A DNA stretch of 64,000 nucleotides from Sphingomicrobium nitratireducens (GCF_026157035.1 NZ_JANJZA010000001.1:165001-229000); one strand, 5' to 3'; shown: positions 1 through 9,653, counted from the stretch's first letter. Made by a program: numbers and translations. The notes: generated from the sequence alone by a model not told the origin.

Positions 1-156
1 TCGATCCACCTCCTGATCGCCACCGCGATCGGGGTCGGCGGCACCGTGCTGCTCGGCACCGCGCTGATGACCCTCGCTTTCTTTTCCTCGAGCAGCGGCC
101 ACGACGCCGAGGCCGCAGCCACTCCCGATCCCCATCAAGACAAGGACCCCGCATGA
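1..156 (+). CDS. C-terminus of an unidentified membrane protein (5' truncated)
   Basis: The frame is open from base 1 to a TGA at 154-156 and encodes 51 residues. A hydrophobic stretch (LLIATAIGVGGTVLLGTALM, continuing to about residue 28) looks like one transmembrane helix. It is followed by a Ser-, Ala- and acid-rich tail with no recognisable motif. The stop overlaps the ATG of the thioesterase as ATGA, so the two genes are probably translationally coupled. The family cannot be named from this fragment. Confidence 0.6.
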   Translation, partial: SIHLLIATAIGVGGTVLLGTALMTLAFFSSSSGHDAEAAATPDPHQDKDPA

Positions 157-530
157 ACCTCGACGGCATGGAGCCCATCCTGCGCGTGATGCCACGCCCC
201 GCGGACATCAACGCCAACGGCCATATCTTCGGCGGGTGGGTCCTCTCGCAGATGGACATCGCGGGCGGCATCGTCGCCGCGCGCCGCGCGCAAGGGCCGG
301 TCGCCACCGTCGCGATCGACGCGATGGAGTTTATCGCGCCGATCCTGCTCCACGACCTCATCAGCGTCTATGCGCGGGTAGAGAAGGTCGGCCGCACCTC
401 GATGAAGATCCGCATCGAGGTGATCGCCACGCGCGACCGCGGCAAGACCGACGTCAAGGTGACCGAGGCGCTGTTCACCTTCGTCGCGATCGACGAACAG
501 GCGCGCCCGCGCCCCGTCGACCAGGCCTGA
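153..530 (+). CDS. Acyl-CoA thioesterase, YciA-like hotdog protein
   Basis: This 125-residue single hotdog-domain protein belongs to the YciA-like acyl-CoA thioesterases, which hydrolyse acyl-CoA to free acid plus CoA in the cytoplasm. Visible features are NANGHIFGGWVLSQMD at about residues 20-35, the hotdog helix carrying the family's catalytic Asp, and a beta-strand segment VATVAIDAMEFIAPI after it. The length is close to that of E. coli YciA. The start ATG overlaps the stop of the upstream membrane protein by four bases. A hairpin follows the stop and separates it from the convergent porin gene. The precise chain-length preference cannot be read from sequence. Confidence 0.85.
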   Translation: MNLDGMEPILRVMPRPADINANGHIFGGWVLSQMDIAGGIVAARRAQGPVATVAIDAMEFIAPILLHDLISVYARVEKVGRTSMKIRIEVIATRDRGKTDVKVTEALFTFVAIDEQARPRPVDQA

Positions 531-545
531 ACCTTCCCCAACAAA

Positions 546-573
546 GAAGGGGCCCGCTTCGCGCGGACCCCTT
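546..573. terminator. Hairpin between convergent thioesterase and porin genes
   Basis: GAAGGGG pairs with CCCCTTC, and an inner CCGC/GCGG continues the stem around a short loop. It lies between two convergent stop codons and probably acts in both directions. The flanking T-tract is weak. Confidence 0.6.
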
Positions 574-605
574 CCCGGTTGCAGTCAGATTCGAGAGCGG
601 TTTCC

Positions 606-1907
606 TTAGAAATCGACCTGGCTGCGAAGACCGATCATGTCGACGCCGTAACTCCCCTCGCCGTCGGCGAGGATCGCCGCATCGTCATATTCGATGTGCG
701 CGTAGTTGAGCCCGAACAGCACGTAGTCGACCGGCTTCCAGTTGAGCGACAGCTGGTAGGCGTTCTGGGTGCCGCCGACGACGCCCGCATCGTTGAGATC
801 GAGATGGTCCCAACGCGCGTTGAGCTGGAGCGAGCCGAACCCGCCTTCGCCGACCGGGCTGGCCGGCTTGACGCGGTCGAACTTGCCGCCCTTGTAGCCG
901 CGCGTGTCGCCCTTGGTCAGGAAGAAGCCCGCTTCGGCATAAGCGCCGAAGAAGGTCGGGTCGTCCATCTCGGGGCGCGAGACCTGCTGCCAGTAGCTTT
1001 CGCCGGCAACGTGGAAGCGACCGAAGATGCCCGCCGCTTCGAGGCCGTAGCCGGTTTCCGAGGTCGCACCGAGCGAGCCGGTGTCGATGAAGCGCGTGTC
1101 GGTGCTGTGGACGGCCGGGCGCTGGCGATAGCGAACGCCCGAGATGGCGTCGCCGAGCTTGCGGGTGTGGATCGAGCCGCCGAAGTGCAGCTGGTTGGCG
1201 CCCATCTTGGGGGCGAAGACGATGCGGCCGTCGGCACCACGGCTGTTATTCTCGTCGCCGATCCCGTTGAGGTCGCCGATGCTGTCGGTGAACAGGCCGG
1301 CCTGCGCGATGAGGTCGCCCGCCTTGTACTGGACCGAGGCGCCGACTCGGCGCTCGAACCCGAACGCGTCGGTAAACGCGGCGCGCTCGATGAAGCTGGT
1401 GTGCAGCGAGCTGGTCAGTTCCTCCAGCGACTGGAAGTTGTTGTGCTGGCCGACGATCACCTCGAGCCCGCCGTCCTCGTAGGACAGGTATGCGTCGGTG
1501 AATTCGGGCTCGCCCGGTGCGAAGTCGAGCTCGAGCTTGTAACCGAAGCCGCCCGGGATATCGCCCTCGACGCCGAGGCGCCCGCGGCGCAGTTCGTTCG
1601 AGAAGCCGAGGCCGGCATCGTCGATGGCGTCCGGCGCATCGACCGTCGCGACGTCGTACATCAGGCGGCCGCGCGGCTTAAAGCTCCAGCCCTCTTTCTT
1701 CTGCTCGAGCTGCGGCGCGCCCTTCCAGGCGACCGCGTTGGCACTCTTCGCCTCGGCGACATCGCCCTTCAGCTCGGCGACCTCGGCCTTGAGCGCCTCG
1801 ATCTCGGCGATCAGCGCGTCGATCCGCGCATCCTGGTCCTGCGCCATTGCCGGGGTTGCGGCAAGGCAGGCCGACGCCAGCAGGGCGCCACGAACAAACG
1901 ACTTCAT
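606..1907 (-). CDS. Outer-membrane porin of the OprO/OprP phosphate-selective family
   Basis: The predicted 433-residue precursor starts with a signal peptide ending ATPAMAQ. A short coiled-coil follows (heptad-like DALIAEIEALKAEVAEL, about residues 30-50). The 16-strand-type Porin_O_P barrel comes next and ends in a terminal Phe (RSQVDF), typical of outer-membrane barrels. The ATG at 1907 was chosen because GGAGAAGA precedes it and it begins the signal peptide; a longer frame to 2027 is open but has no such support. Family members take up phosphate or other anions, and the N-terminal coiled coil is common in them. TGTCA-like repeats upstream suggest PhoB control. Substrate specificity is inferred from family only. 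Confidence 0.85.
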   Translation of the reverse strand: MKSFVRGALLASACLAATPAMAQDQDARIDALIAEIEALKAEVAELKGDVAEAKSANAVAWKGAPQLEQKKEGWSFKPRGRLMYDVATVDAPDAIDDAGLGFSNELRRGRLGVEGDIPGGFGYKLELDFAPGEPEFTDAYLSYEDGGLEVIVGQHNNFQSLEELTSSLHTSFIERAAFTDAFGFERRVGASVQYKAGDLIAQAGLFTDSIGDLNGIGDENNSRGADGRIVFAPKMGANQLHFGGSIHTRKLGDAISGVRYRQRPAVHSTDTRFIDTGSLGATSETGYGLEAAGIFGRFHVAGESYWQQVSRPEMDDPTFFGAYAEAGFFLTKGDTRGYKGGKFDRVKPASPVGEGGFGSLQLNARWDHLDLNDAGVVGGTQNAYQLSLNWKPVDYVLFGLNYAHIEYDDAAILADGEGSYGVDMIGLRSQVDF

Positions 1908-1998
1908 CTCGTCTTCTCCATTTGCGGTTTGGCGCTCCCCCCGAAGGTGCACGCCTCGTTCCCGTTGGGATCCCGCTAGGGCTCGAATGTTACAGGCG

Positions 1999-2027
1999 AA
2001 TGACCGGATATGACGGCTCCGTGACAA
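1999..2027 (-). promoter_or_regulatory. Candidate PhoB box upstream of the porin
   Basis: On the minus strand, TTGTCAC, CCGTCAT and GGTCATT occur as 7-mers separated by 4 bases (at 2027-2021, 2016-2010 and 2005-1999). This gives the 11-base periodicity of Pho boxes (consensus CTGTCAT direct repeats). CTGTAAC follows at 1995-1989. The distance to the porin ATG is about 90 bases. Recognition is by eye only. Confidence 0.5.
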
Positions 2028-2028
2028 T

Positions 2029-2046
2029 GCGTCATGCGCCCGTCAC
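2029..2046 (+). promoter_or_regulatory. Candidate PhoB box facing the lipoprotein/receptor operon
   Basis: GCGTCAT at 2029-2035, four bases, then CCGTCAC at 2040-2046, on the plus strand with the same 7-4-7 geometry as the minus-strand repeats next to it. The lipoprotein ATG is about 165 bases downstream. Within the roughly 300-base gap at 1908-2211 these repeats are the main structure I see, apart from a small G-run/C-run hairpin near 2125-2142. Confidence 0.35.
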
Positions 2047-2211
2047 CGAAACGACGATTTTCCGTCAGCCCGTCCACATCAAGGCGTCACCTGCGGCTCC
2101 TATCCCACCCGTGAGTTCGGCGCACGGGGGGGAGCCGATTCCCCATCATGCCATTGGCTCGAAACCGAAATTTCAAGGCAGAGCCCGCTTTTCCTGGGCA
2201 CGGAGACTTCG

Positions 2212-3747
2212 ATGACCAAGTTCAAGACCTTCCAGAAAGTTCTGATGATGGGCGTTGCCGCAGGCGCGCTTTCGGCTTGCGGCGCGGACGATGTCGCATC
2301 GCCCGGCGACGGCGTGATCGTCGTTCCCGCTCCCGCCCCGGCCCCCGCACCGACCCCCAGCCCGACCCCGACGCCCACCCCGGGCGAAGCGGCGGCCTCG
2401 TGCCCGACGGGCACGGCCAATGTCGGCACGATCGAAGTCGGCGGCGCCGGCAGCGGCGACAATCGCCGCGTCTGCCAGGTGTCGGGCACGATCCGCGGCT
2501 CGCTTACCCTCGAGAACCTCGCGGGCACGATCTACTCCCTCAACGGCAAGGTCGAGGTCGGTGACGATCTCGGTCCCGACGCCGGCAGCCCGCTCGCCGG
2601 CACCGCCGGGACGCTGACCATCGAGGAAGGCGTCACCATCTTCGCCTCGGCGGTCCAGGACTTCCTCGTCGTCAATCGCGGCTCGCAGATCTTCGTCGAC
2701 GGCGCTGCCGATGCGCCGGTGGTCTTCACCGCCCGCAAGAACGTGCTCGGCACGGTCGGCGAATCGGAAGTCGGCCTGTGGGGCGGCATTGTCGTCCTCG
2801 GCCGCGCGCCGATCGGCGATTGCGATCTCCCGACCACCCCCTGCCAGGCGCAGGTCGAGGGTTCGGACGACATTTACGGTGGCACCAGCGCGTCGGACAA
2901 TTCGGGTCGCCTCGAATATCTCCAGGTCCGTTACGCGGGCTACGAAGTGCTGACCGACAACGAGCTGAACGGCATCACGCTGGGCGGCGTCGGCGACGGC
3001 ACGGTGGTCGACCACGTCCAGGTCCACAACAATCTCGACGACGGCATGGAATGGTTCGGCGGCACGGTGAACAACTACCACCTCGTCATGACCGGCAACG
3101 GCGACGAGATGCTCGACTATGACTCCGGCTACGACGGCGCCACGCAGTTCGTCATCGGCATCCAGTATGCCGGTCGCGGCGACAAGATCATCGAGGTCGA
3201 CTCCGACGACAAGCCGCGCGACGCCACGCCGCGCACCAATGTCGAGATCTCGAACGCGACCTTTTACACGCCGCTCGACGAGTACATGCACATCCGCGGC
3301 GAGGCCGACATCGCGATCTACAACACCGTGATCAACGCGGTGAACGACAAGGCCTGCTTCAACATCAACGAGGACAATACGGCTGGTGCCAATGGCGGCG
3401 CGCCTGACGAATTGGGCGAACCGCGCTTCAAGTCGGTCGTGCTCGACTGCGGCACCGATCCGATCCGCGATGACGGCGACGTCTCGGTCGCGACGATCCA
3501 GGCGCTGTTCGCAGGCAACAACAACAACCTGACGTTCACGAGCACGCTGACCGACATGTTCATCAACGGTGACAACGAGACCGCGGTGACCTTCTCGTCG
3601 ACCGCCGACCTCGAGAACGCGGATGCGTTCACCGACGTCACCTACATCGGCGCCGTGCCTCAGGACGGGTCGAACAACTGGTACGACGGTTGGACCTGCG
3701 GTCTGGTCGGCCAGGCCAGCTGTCTCGAAATCCCGGCCGCCGGCTAA
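2212..3747 (+). CDS. Beta-helix lipoprotein paired with a TonB-dependent receptor
   Basis: This 511-residue lipoprotein precursor has a signal peptide with lipobox LSAC at about residues 20-23. A Pro/Ala/Thr linker (residues about 38-60) follows, then a long domain rich in short beta-strand repeats (GTLTIEEGVTIFASA, GLWGGIVVLGRAPIG, DDGMEWFGGTVNNYH). This looks like a right-handed beta-helix. I recognise the same block pattern from uncharacterised secreted proteins of Bacteroidetes and gammaproteobacteria encoded next to TonB-dependent receptors; the function is unknown. GGAG lies 8 bases before the ATG. The receptor gene begins 83 bases downstream, and a candidate PhoB box lies upstream. Surface exposure and phosphate-compound binding are inferences. 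Confidence 0.75.
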   Translation: MTKFKTFQKVLMMGVAAGALSACGADDVASPGDGVIVVPAPAPAPAPTPSPTPTPTPGEAAASCPTGTANVGTIEVGGAGSGDNRRVCQVSGTIRGSLTLENLAGTIYSLNGKVEVGDDLGPDAGSPLAGTAGTLTIEEGVTIFASAVQDFLVVNRGSQIFVDGAADAPVVFTARKNVLGTVGESEVGLWGGIVVLGRAPIGDCDLPTTPCQAQVEGSDDIYGGTSASDNSGRLEYLQVRYAGYEVLTDNELNGITLGGVGDGTVVDHVQVHNNLDDGMEWFGGTVNNYHLVMTGNGDEMLDYDSGYDGATQFVIGIQYAGRGDKIIEVDSDDKPRDATPRTNVEISNATFYTPLDEYMHIRGEADIAIYNTVINAVNDKACFNINEDNTAGANGGAPDELGEPRFKSVVLDCGTDPIRDDGDVSVATIQALFAGNNNNLTFTSTLTDMFINGDNETAVTFSSTADLENADAFTDVTYIGAVPQDGSNNWYDGWTCGLVGQASCLEIPAAG

Positions 3748-3771
3748 GTCCGCCCTCCGGAGTGACAAGTG

Positions 3772-3800
3772 GGGAGCGGCGGCCAGTGGCTGCCGCTCCC
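3772..3800 (+). terminator. Strong hairpin between lipoprotein and receptor genes
   Basis: GGGAGCGGC pairs perfectly with GCCGCTCCC, and an inner GCCA/TGGC extends it. TTCTTCC follows. It lies inside what looks like one operon, so it may be a partial terminator or an mRNA-stabilising 3' end that lets the lipoprotein be made in excess over the receptor. Confidence 0.55.
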
Positions 3801-3830
3801 TTCTTCCAAGAAGAAAGCACGGAAACGACG

Positions 3831-6611
3831 ATGACCAAGCTGCACCCGATTGCCGCGCTGCTCGCCACCTCGGCGCTGCTCGCCCCGGCGACTGCCTTCG
3901 CGCAGGCCGCCCCGCCTTCCTCGCCCTCTGCCAGCCAGGTGGGCGATCCCGACGATCCCAACCAGCAGGAAGACACGGCGAACGCGGCCCAGCCAGGTGC
4001 CGCCGATGCCGAACCGGGACCGGGCGAAGTCGAGATCTCCGGCCCGGGAGCCGACCGCGATCTCGGCGAGATCGTCGTGCGTGGCCGCTATATTCCCAAC
4101 CCCGTTCGCGCGACGCCCGAAGTCGTCTCCGTACTGTCCGCAGAAGACATCGCGCGCACCGGTGACGGCGACATCGCCGGCGCCCTGACCCGCGTCACCG
4201 GCCTGTCGGTCGTGGGCGGCCGCTTCGTCTACGTGCGCGGCCTTGGCGAGCGCTACTCCTCGGCGCTCCTCAACGGCGCACCGCTGCCGAGCCCCGAGCC
4301 GCTGCGCCGCGTCGTTCCGCTCGATCTCTTCCCGACCTCGATCATCGCTTCTACCGTCGTCCAGAAGAGCTATTCGGCCAACTATCCGGGCGAGTTTGGC
4401 GGCGGCGTCATCAACCTCACGACCCGTTCGGCACCCGAAGAAGGCTTCTTCTCGGTCGGGATTGGCGGCGGCTGGGATAGCGAGACCACCAATCGCCTCG
4501 GCTACACCTATTACGGCAGCTCGACCGACTTCCTCGGCTATGACGACGGGAATCGCGATCCGCAGGGTGCTTTCGCGAGCGCACTCTCGAGCGGACTCCG
4601 CATCGTCGAGGGTCCCGACTTCGAGATCGACCAGATCAAGTCGATCACCCAGAGCCTCGACAACGCGTCGACCAACCTCATCCAGCGCAACGACAACCTG
4701 CCGGCCAACTGGTCGGGCGACATCGGCTTCGGCACGACCATCCCGGTCGGTGCTGCCGATCTCGGTATTATCGGCGTTGCGGGCATCTCGAACAGCTGGC
4801 GCACCCGCGCCGGCATCCAGCAGGCCGGTACGCGTGTCGGCTCGCTCGACGCCGATGACAGCTATCTCGATCCGTTCGAAAGCTACCGCTACGTCAGCAC
4901 CGAGAACCGCGTCGTCGTCAACGGCATGCTGAGCACCACGCTCAAGCTCGACGACCACAAGTTCCGCGTCACCGGCCTCTACATCCGCGATGCGCTCAAG
5001 GGCGCTGATGTGAAGATCGGCAACAGCTTCGACACGGTCGACGCTTCGCTGGTTCGCCCCGAGGACACGCTGCAAACCGGCGAGACCAGCTATTTCGAAC
5101 GCGAACTGTACGACGCGCAGGCGGTCGCCGAACTCGAATTCGGCGATCTCAGCCTCGACCTTCGCGGCAGCTATGCCAAGACGCGCCGCGACGCCCCCTA
5201 CGAGCGCGGTTACAGCTATTATTTCGACGACACGCTCGAAGATTATGTCAACGACCTGCGCTCTCCGGGCCAGGGCGCGACCGTCGCCTTCAGCGAACTG
5301 GACGACGAGCTCTGGTCAGGCGCGATCGACCTCAGCTACAAGCTGCCCACCGGCATGCCGATCACCGCGTCGGCTGGTTATGCCTATAGCGACAACACCC
5401 GTTCCGCGCTGCGCCGCTCGTTCGCCTTCCGACCGACCGGCACCCTGCCCAGCTACGTCGCGCAGGAGCGGATCGACTACCTCTTGAGCGATTTCAACGT
5501 CGCGACCTTCGACATCCTGCTGCAGGAGACCACCGGCGCGCTTGGTGCCGCGGCCTACGATGCAGGGCTTACGGTGCACGGCGCCTATGGAATGCTCGAG
5601 ATCGAGCCCACCAACGAGATCCTCGTCAATCTCGGCGTGCGTTACGAGGAAGGTACGCAGAACCTCACGCCGCAGGCCCTGTTCGGCAACACGCCGCTGC
5701 CGGAGACCACGCTCAAGAACGACTACTGGCTGCCTGCCGGTACCGTGACGTGGAATTTCGCGGACGACATGCAGCTGCGCCTGGGTGCCTCGAAGACCAT
5801 TGCCCGCCCGCAGTTCCGCGAACTCGCACCGCAACCTTTCCGCGATTACGAGAGCGCGCGCCTGTTCTACGGCAACCAGTACTTGGTCGACAGCGAGATC
5901 CTCAACGTCGACCTGCGCTACGAATATTATTTCGGGCGCGACCAGATCGTCTCGGCGGCCCTGTTCTACAAGGACATCGACAAGCCGATCGAAACCGTCG
6001 CGGCCAATGTCGGATCGTCGCAGATCACCAGCTTCATCAACGCCCCGAGCGCCCAGCTCTATGGTGCGGAGTTGGAACTGCGCAAATATCTGCCCTTCTA
6101 CGACCTTGGTGCGCAGGAAGGCTTCCTGTCTGCCCGTCGTCTCGTCTTCATCGGGAACTACACCTATACGAACTCCGAGTTGAAGGTGGCCGATGGCGAT
6201 ACGACGATCACGCTGACCAGCGCACCGTTCGAAACCGATGCGACGAACATCTTCCGGGACGGCGCCCGCCTGACCGGACAGTCGGAGCACCTGGTCAACC
6301 TGCAATTCGGTCTCGAGCACGAGGATCGCCTGTCGCAACAGACCTTCCTGCTGACCTATGCCAGCGATCGTGCCACCAACCGCGGCGCGAACCAGACACC
6401 CGATCTCATCGAGGAACCGGGCGTGATGCTCGACTTCATCTGGCGCGAAGGTTTCGAGCTGCTCGGCACCGAGCTCGAACTCAAGGGCGAGGTCCGCAAC
6501 ATCCTGGGGACCGACTACAAGGAAACCCAGTCGCTCAACGACAGCATGATCGTGATCCAGTCCTACGATCGCGGCACGCGCTTCAACCTGAGCGCGACGG
6601 TCAAGTTCTAG
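3831..6611 (+). CDS. TonB-dependent outer-membrane receptor
   Basis: The 926-residue precursor has a signal peptide ending ATAFAQ, an acidic low-complexity linker, a TonB-box-like EIVVRG near residue 80, and a plug domain (RVTGLSVVGGRFVYVRGLGE, then LLNGAPLPSPEP). The beta-barrel ends in SATVKF with the terminal Phe expected of outer-membrane barrels. The ATG at 3831 was chosen because it starts the signal peptide and has GGAAA upstream; the frame extends further 5' without support. Receptors with this plug wording commonly sit beside beta-helix lipoproteins like the one upstream. The substrate is unknown; a phosphorus compound is possible given the upstream PhoB-like repeats. Confidence 0.85.
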   Translation: MTKLHPIAALLATSALLAPATAFAQAAPPSSPSASQVGDPDDPNQQEDTANAAQPGAADAEPGPGEVEISGPGADRDLGEIVVRGRYIPNPVRATPEVVSVLSAEDIARTGDGDIAGALTRVTGLSVVGGRFVYVRGLGERYSSALLNGAPLPSPEPLRRVVPLDLFPTSIIASTVVQKSYSANYPGEFGGGVINLTTRSAPEEGFFSVGIGGGWDSETTNRLGYTYYGSSTDFLGYDDGNRDPQGAFASALSSGLRIVEGPDFEIDQIKSITQSLDNASTNLIQRNDNLPANWSGDIGFGTTIPVGAADLGIIGVAGISNSWRTRAGIQQAGTRVGSLDADDSYLDPFESYRYVSTENRVVVNGMLSTTLKLDDHKFRVTGLYIRDALKGADVKIGNSFDTVDASLVRPEDTLQTGETSYFERELYDAQAVAELEFGDLSLDLRGSYAKTRRDAPYERGYSYYFDDTLEDYVNDLRSPGQGATVAFSELDDELWSGAIDLSYKLPTGMPITASAGYAYSDNTRSALRRSFAFRPTGTLPSYVAQERIDYLLSDFNVATFDILLQETTGALGAAAYDAGLTVHGAYGMLEIEPTNEILVNLGVRYEEGTQNLTPQALFGNTPLPETTLKNDYWLPAGTVTWNFADDMQLRLGASKTIARPQFRELAPQPFRDYESARLFYGNQYLVDSEILNVDLRYEYYFGRDQIVSAALFYKDIDKPIETVAANVGSSQITSFINAPSAQLYGAELELRKYLPFYDLGAQEGFLSARRLVFIGNYTYTNSELKVADGDTTITLTSAPFETDATNIFRDGARLTGQSEHLVNLQFGLEHEDRLSQQTFLLTYASDRATNRGANQTPDLIEEPGVMLDFIWREGFELLGTELELKGEVRNILGTDYKETQSLNDSMIVIQSYDRGTRFNLSATVKF

Positions 6612-6622
6612 TGCAGCGTGGC

Positions 6623-6652
6623 AGCCGGTCGGGTCTTCGGACCCGGCCGGCT
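6623..6652 (+). terminator. Terminator hairpin after the receptor gene
   Basis: AGCCGG-T-CGGGTC, loop TTCG, then GACCCG-G-CCGGCT: a 13-bp stem with one G-T wobble and a stable UUCG tetraloop, 11 bases after the stop. There is no clear T-run, so termination efficiency is uncertain. It separates the receptor from the type II secretion operon. Confidence 0.7.
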
Positions 6653-6730
6653 AAGCCTGCCATTTAACTGTCAAAAAAGAGTCCCGACGCCTTCATTTTG
6701 GGCTACCAACACGGTTGAGGGAGGGCTCGC

Positions 6731-7525
6731 TTGGCCAGAATCATACCTATAGGCGACTGGTGGCGCGATCGACTGGCAGTGGCGCAGGCCCATCTGGTGT
6801 TGCGCGCACTGATGTTGGGCGCGGCCGCGCTGCTGGCGGCGCGTCTCGTCTGGGTGCTGCTGACCCCTCTCGGTCCGCTCAATGGCTGGCAGGCCCCCGT
6901 GCCCGTCGCGCCTCCGGCCGAAGCCCGCGCGATCCTGTTCGAGCGGTTCAACCCCTTCCCGCAGGCCAGTGCCGGCGGCGGCGACGTCACCACCGGGCTC
7001 GACCTCACGCTCTACGGGGTGCGCGAAAATCGCGGCGCGGGAACGGGCGGCGCCATCATCGGCCTGCCCGACGGCACGCAGGCCAGCTTCGGCGTGGGCG
7101 AGGAAATCCTGCCCGGCGCCATCCTCTCGGGCGTGGCGTTTGACCATGTCGTGATCGACCGCGGCGGGATCAGCGAGCGGCTCTACATGGAGGGCGCTTC
7201 CGACGCGCCTGTCGTCTCGCCCGCGCCCGGCCCTGCTGCCGGCCCCGCCAGCGGCCCGGCGGCGCGGCTGGTGGCCGAAAACGTCTTCCGCCCGCGGCTC
7301 CGCGGAGATGCCGTCACCGGCGTCATCGTGTCGCCCACCGCCGATGCGTCGCTGCTTGCGCAGGTAGGCCTGAAGCCCGGCGACGTCATCGTCGGCGTCA
7401 ACGGGGCGGCGATCCAGTCGGCCAAGGATGTCGAACAGCTCGCCGCTGCGCTAAGGCCCGGCATCAGTCTCAACCTCAGCGTCGAACGCGGCGCGGGGGT
7501 CATTCCCGTGGCGTTGAAATTGTGA
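6731..7525 (+). CDS. gspC: Type II secretion inner-membrane protein GspC
   Basis: 264 residues, starting at TTG with GAGGGAGG about 8 bases upstream. It has one N-terminal transmembrane helix (about residues 20-43), a periplasmic homology region, a Pro/Ala linker (about 158-177) and a C-terminal PDZ-like domain (GLKPGDVIVGVNGAAIQSAK). GspC links the inner-membrane platform to the GspD secretin and contributes to substrate recognition. It is the first gene of a thirteen-gene operon. Its stop lies 8 bases before the preferred gspD ATG. Confidence 0.88.
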   Translation: MARIIPIGDWWRDRLAVAQAHLVLRALMLGAAALLAARLVWVLLTPLGPLNGWQAPVPVAPPAEARAILFERFNPFPQASAGGGDVTTGLDLTLYGVRENRGAGTGGAIIGLPDGTQASFGVGEEILPGAILSGVAFDHVVIDRGGISERLYMEGASDAPVVSPAPGPAAGPASGPAARLVAENVFRPRLRGDAVTGVIVSPTADASLLAQVGLKPGDVIVGVNGAAIQSAKDVEQLAAALRPGISLNLSVERGAGVIPVALKL

Positions 7526-7533
7526 AGAGTCCC

Positions 7534-9653
7534 ATGAAGAAAATCATCCTCGCGCTGGCCGCCTTCTCGATGACCGCATCGCCGGTCGCGGTGCTTGCCC
7601 AGTACACGGTCAACATGCGCGACGTCGACGTGCGCGCGTTCGTCGACGATGCCGCGCGCGTTACCGGGCTGACTTTCGTGGTCGACGGTCGCGTCAACCA
7701 GAAGGTCTCGGTCGTCACCGAGCGCCCACTCTCGCGCAACGAATATTTCGAGGTGTTCCTCGCCACGCTGCGCGCCAACGGGCTGGTCGCGGTGCCGATG
7801 GCGGGCGGGTACCGCATCCAGCCGGTGCAGGGCGCCGCCTCGCAGCCGACCCGCGTCACCGCCGGCTCGACCGCGCGCAACCAGTTCGTGACCGAGATCT
7901 TCCGCCTCCAGACGATCGAGGCCGCCGGCGCGATCGAGACGCTGCGCCCGCTGATCAGCGCGGAAGGATCGATCACCGCCAACACCAACGCCAACAGCCT
8001 CATCGTCGCCGACTATGCCGACAATATCGCGCGCATTCGCCAGCTGGTTCGCCAGATCGACCGCGACAACGCGACCACCGAGGTCGTCTATCTCGAAAAT
8101 GCCGGCGCGCGCGAGATCGCCCAGTCGCTGACCCAGCTGTCGGGCGGGGCGGGCCGCATGCCGGTTTCGGTCACTTCGATCGACAGCGCCAATGCGCTCG
8201 CGCTGCGCGGCGATGCCGCCTCGGTCGCGCGCTTCGCCGGGATCGCGCGCGATCTCGACAGCCGCGCGTCGGCGGGCGCGGACATCCGCGTCTACTGGCT
8301 CGAACATGCCGACGCCGAACAGCTCCTGCCCGTGCTCCAGCAGTTGCTCGGCCAGCCGGTGACGCCGGGCGTGGGCGCCCCCAACTTCATCCGCACGCAG
8401 GAAGGCGAGGGGACGGGCGCGGGACCTGCCGACCCGGGCAGCGCCGCGGCCATGCCCGTCGGCGGGTCGGCAAGCGGCAACGGCATCGTGCGCTACGGGC
8501 CCTCGGTCGTCACCCGCTATGCCGGGACCAACGCCCTGATCGTCGCCGCCAATTCCGAGGTGCAGCGCCAGGTCGGCGAGGTCATCCGCCAGCTCGACAC
8601 GCGCCGCGAACAGGTACTGGTCGAGGCGATCATCGTCGAGATCGGCGACAATGCCGCGCGACAGCTGGGCGTCCAGTTCCTGCTCGCTGGAGAAAATGCG
8701 CCTTTCGCGGCGGCCAACTATTCCAACGCGCAGCCCAACATCCTCGCGGTCGGCGGCGCGATCGCCAATTACGAGCTCGGCCGCGAGAATTCGATCAGCG
8801 ACGAGGGCGTGGTCACCACCGGTATCGACAGCCCGCTCGGAGACGGCGTCACCGAAGCCGCGGTCCAGTCCGTCCTCAACGCCACCGGCGGCCTTGCCGG
8901 CGGCGTGATCGATGTGGGCCGCAACGCCCTGTTCGGCGCCATCATCAACGCCGTCCAGTCGGATACCGAGAGCAATATCCTCTCGACTCCCTCGATCATG
9001 ACGCTCGACAACCAGGAAGCGAAACTCCTGGTCGGGCAGGAAGTACCGATCACCACCGGCGAAGCGCTGTCGAGCAATTTCGACAATGCCTTCCGCACCG
9101 TCGAGCGGCAGAATGTCGGTATCCAGCTCGACGTGAAGCCGCAGGTCAATTCGTCGGGCTCGATCAAGCTCTTCCTCCGCCAGGAAGTGTCGAGCGTGGC
9201 GGGCCCCGTCACCAAGGGTTCGGCCGACCTCGTCATCAACAAGCGCGAGTTCAAGACGGTGCTGACGGTCGACGATGGCGAGATCCTCGCCATCGGCGGC
9301 CTGCTCGACGAGAACGAGCGCCGCACGATCGAGAAAATCCCGCTGCTCGGCGACATCCCGCTCATCGGCGAATTGTTCAAGTCGCGCAGTCGAGCCAAAT
9401 CGAAGACCAACCTCATGGTCTTCATCCGCCCGACAATCGTGCGCACCGTCGAGGAAGCGCGCGAGATGACCGCGCGGCGCTACGGCTACATCCGCGCCTC
9501 GCAATATGCCCGCAATCCCGAGGTCGAGCCAACCATCGATGCGCTGGTGCGCGATTACATGGGCGCGGTCCCGCCGGCCTACACGCCGCCGCCGTTGCAA
9601 CCCGGCGACCAGGTCTATGCGCCCCAACCGCAACTTCCTGCCGGAGACGCTCA

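Noticed and set aside
2125-2142. GGGGA/TCCCC hairpin upstream of the lipoprotein gene as a riboswitch or terminator
   Set aside because: Stem is short, has no conserved flanking structure and no T-run.
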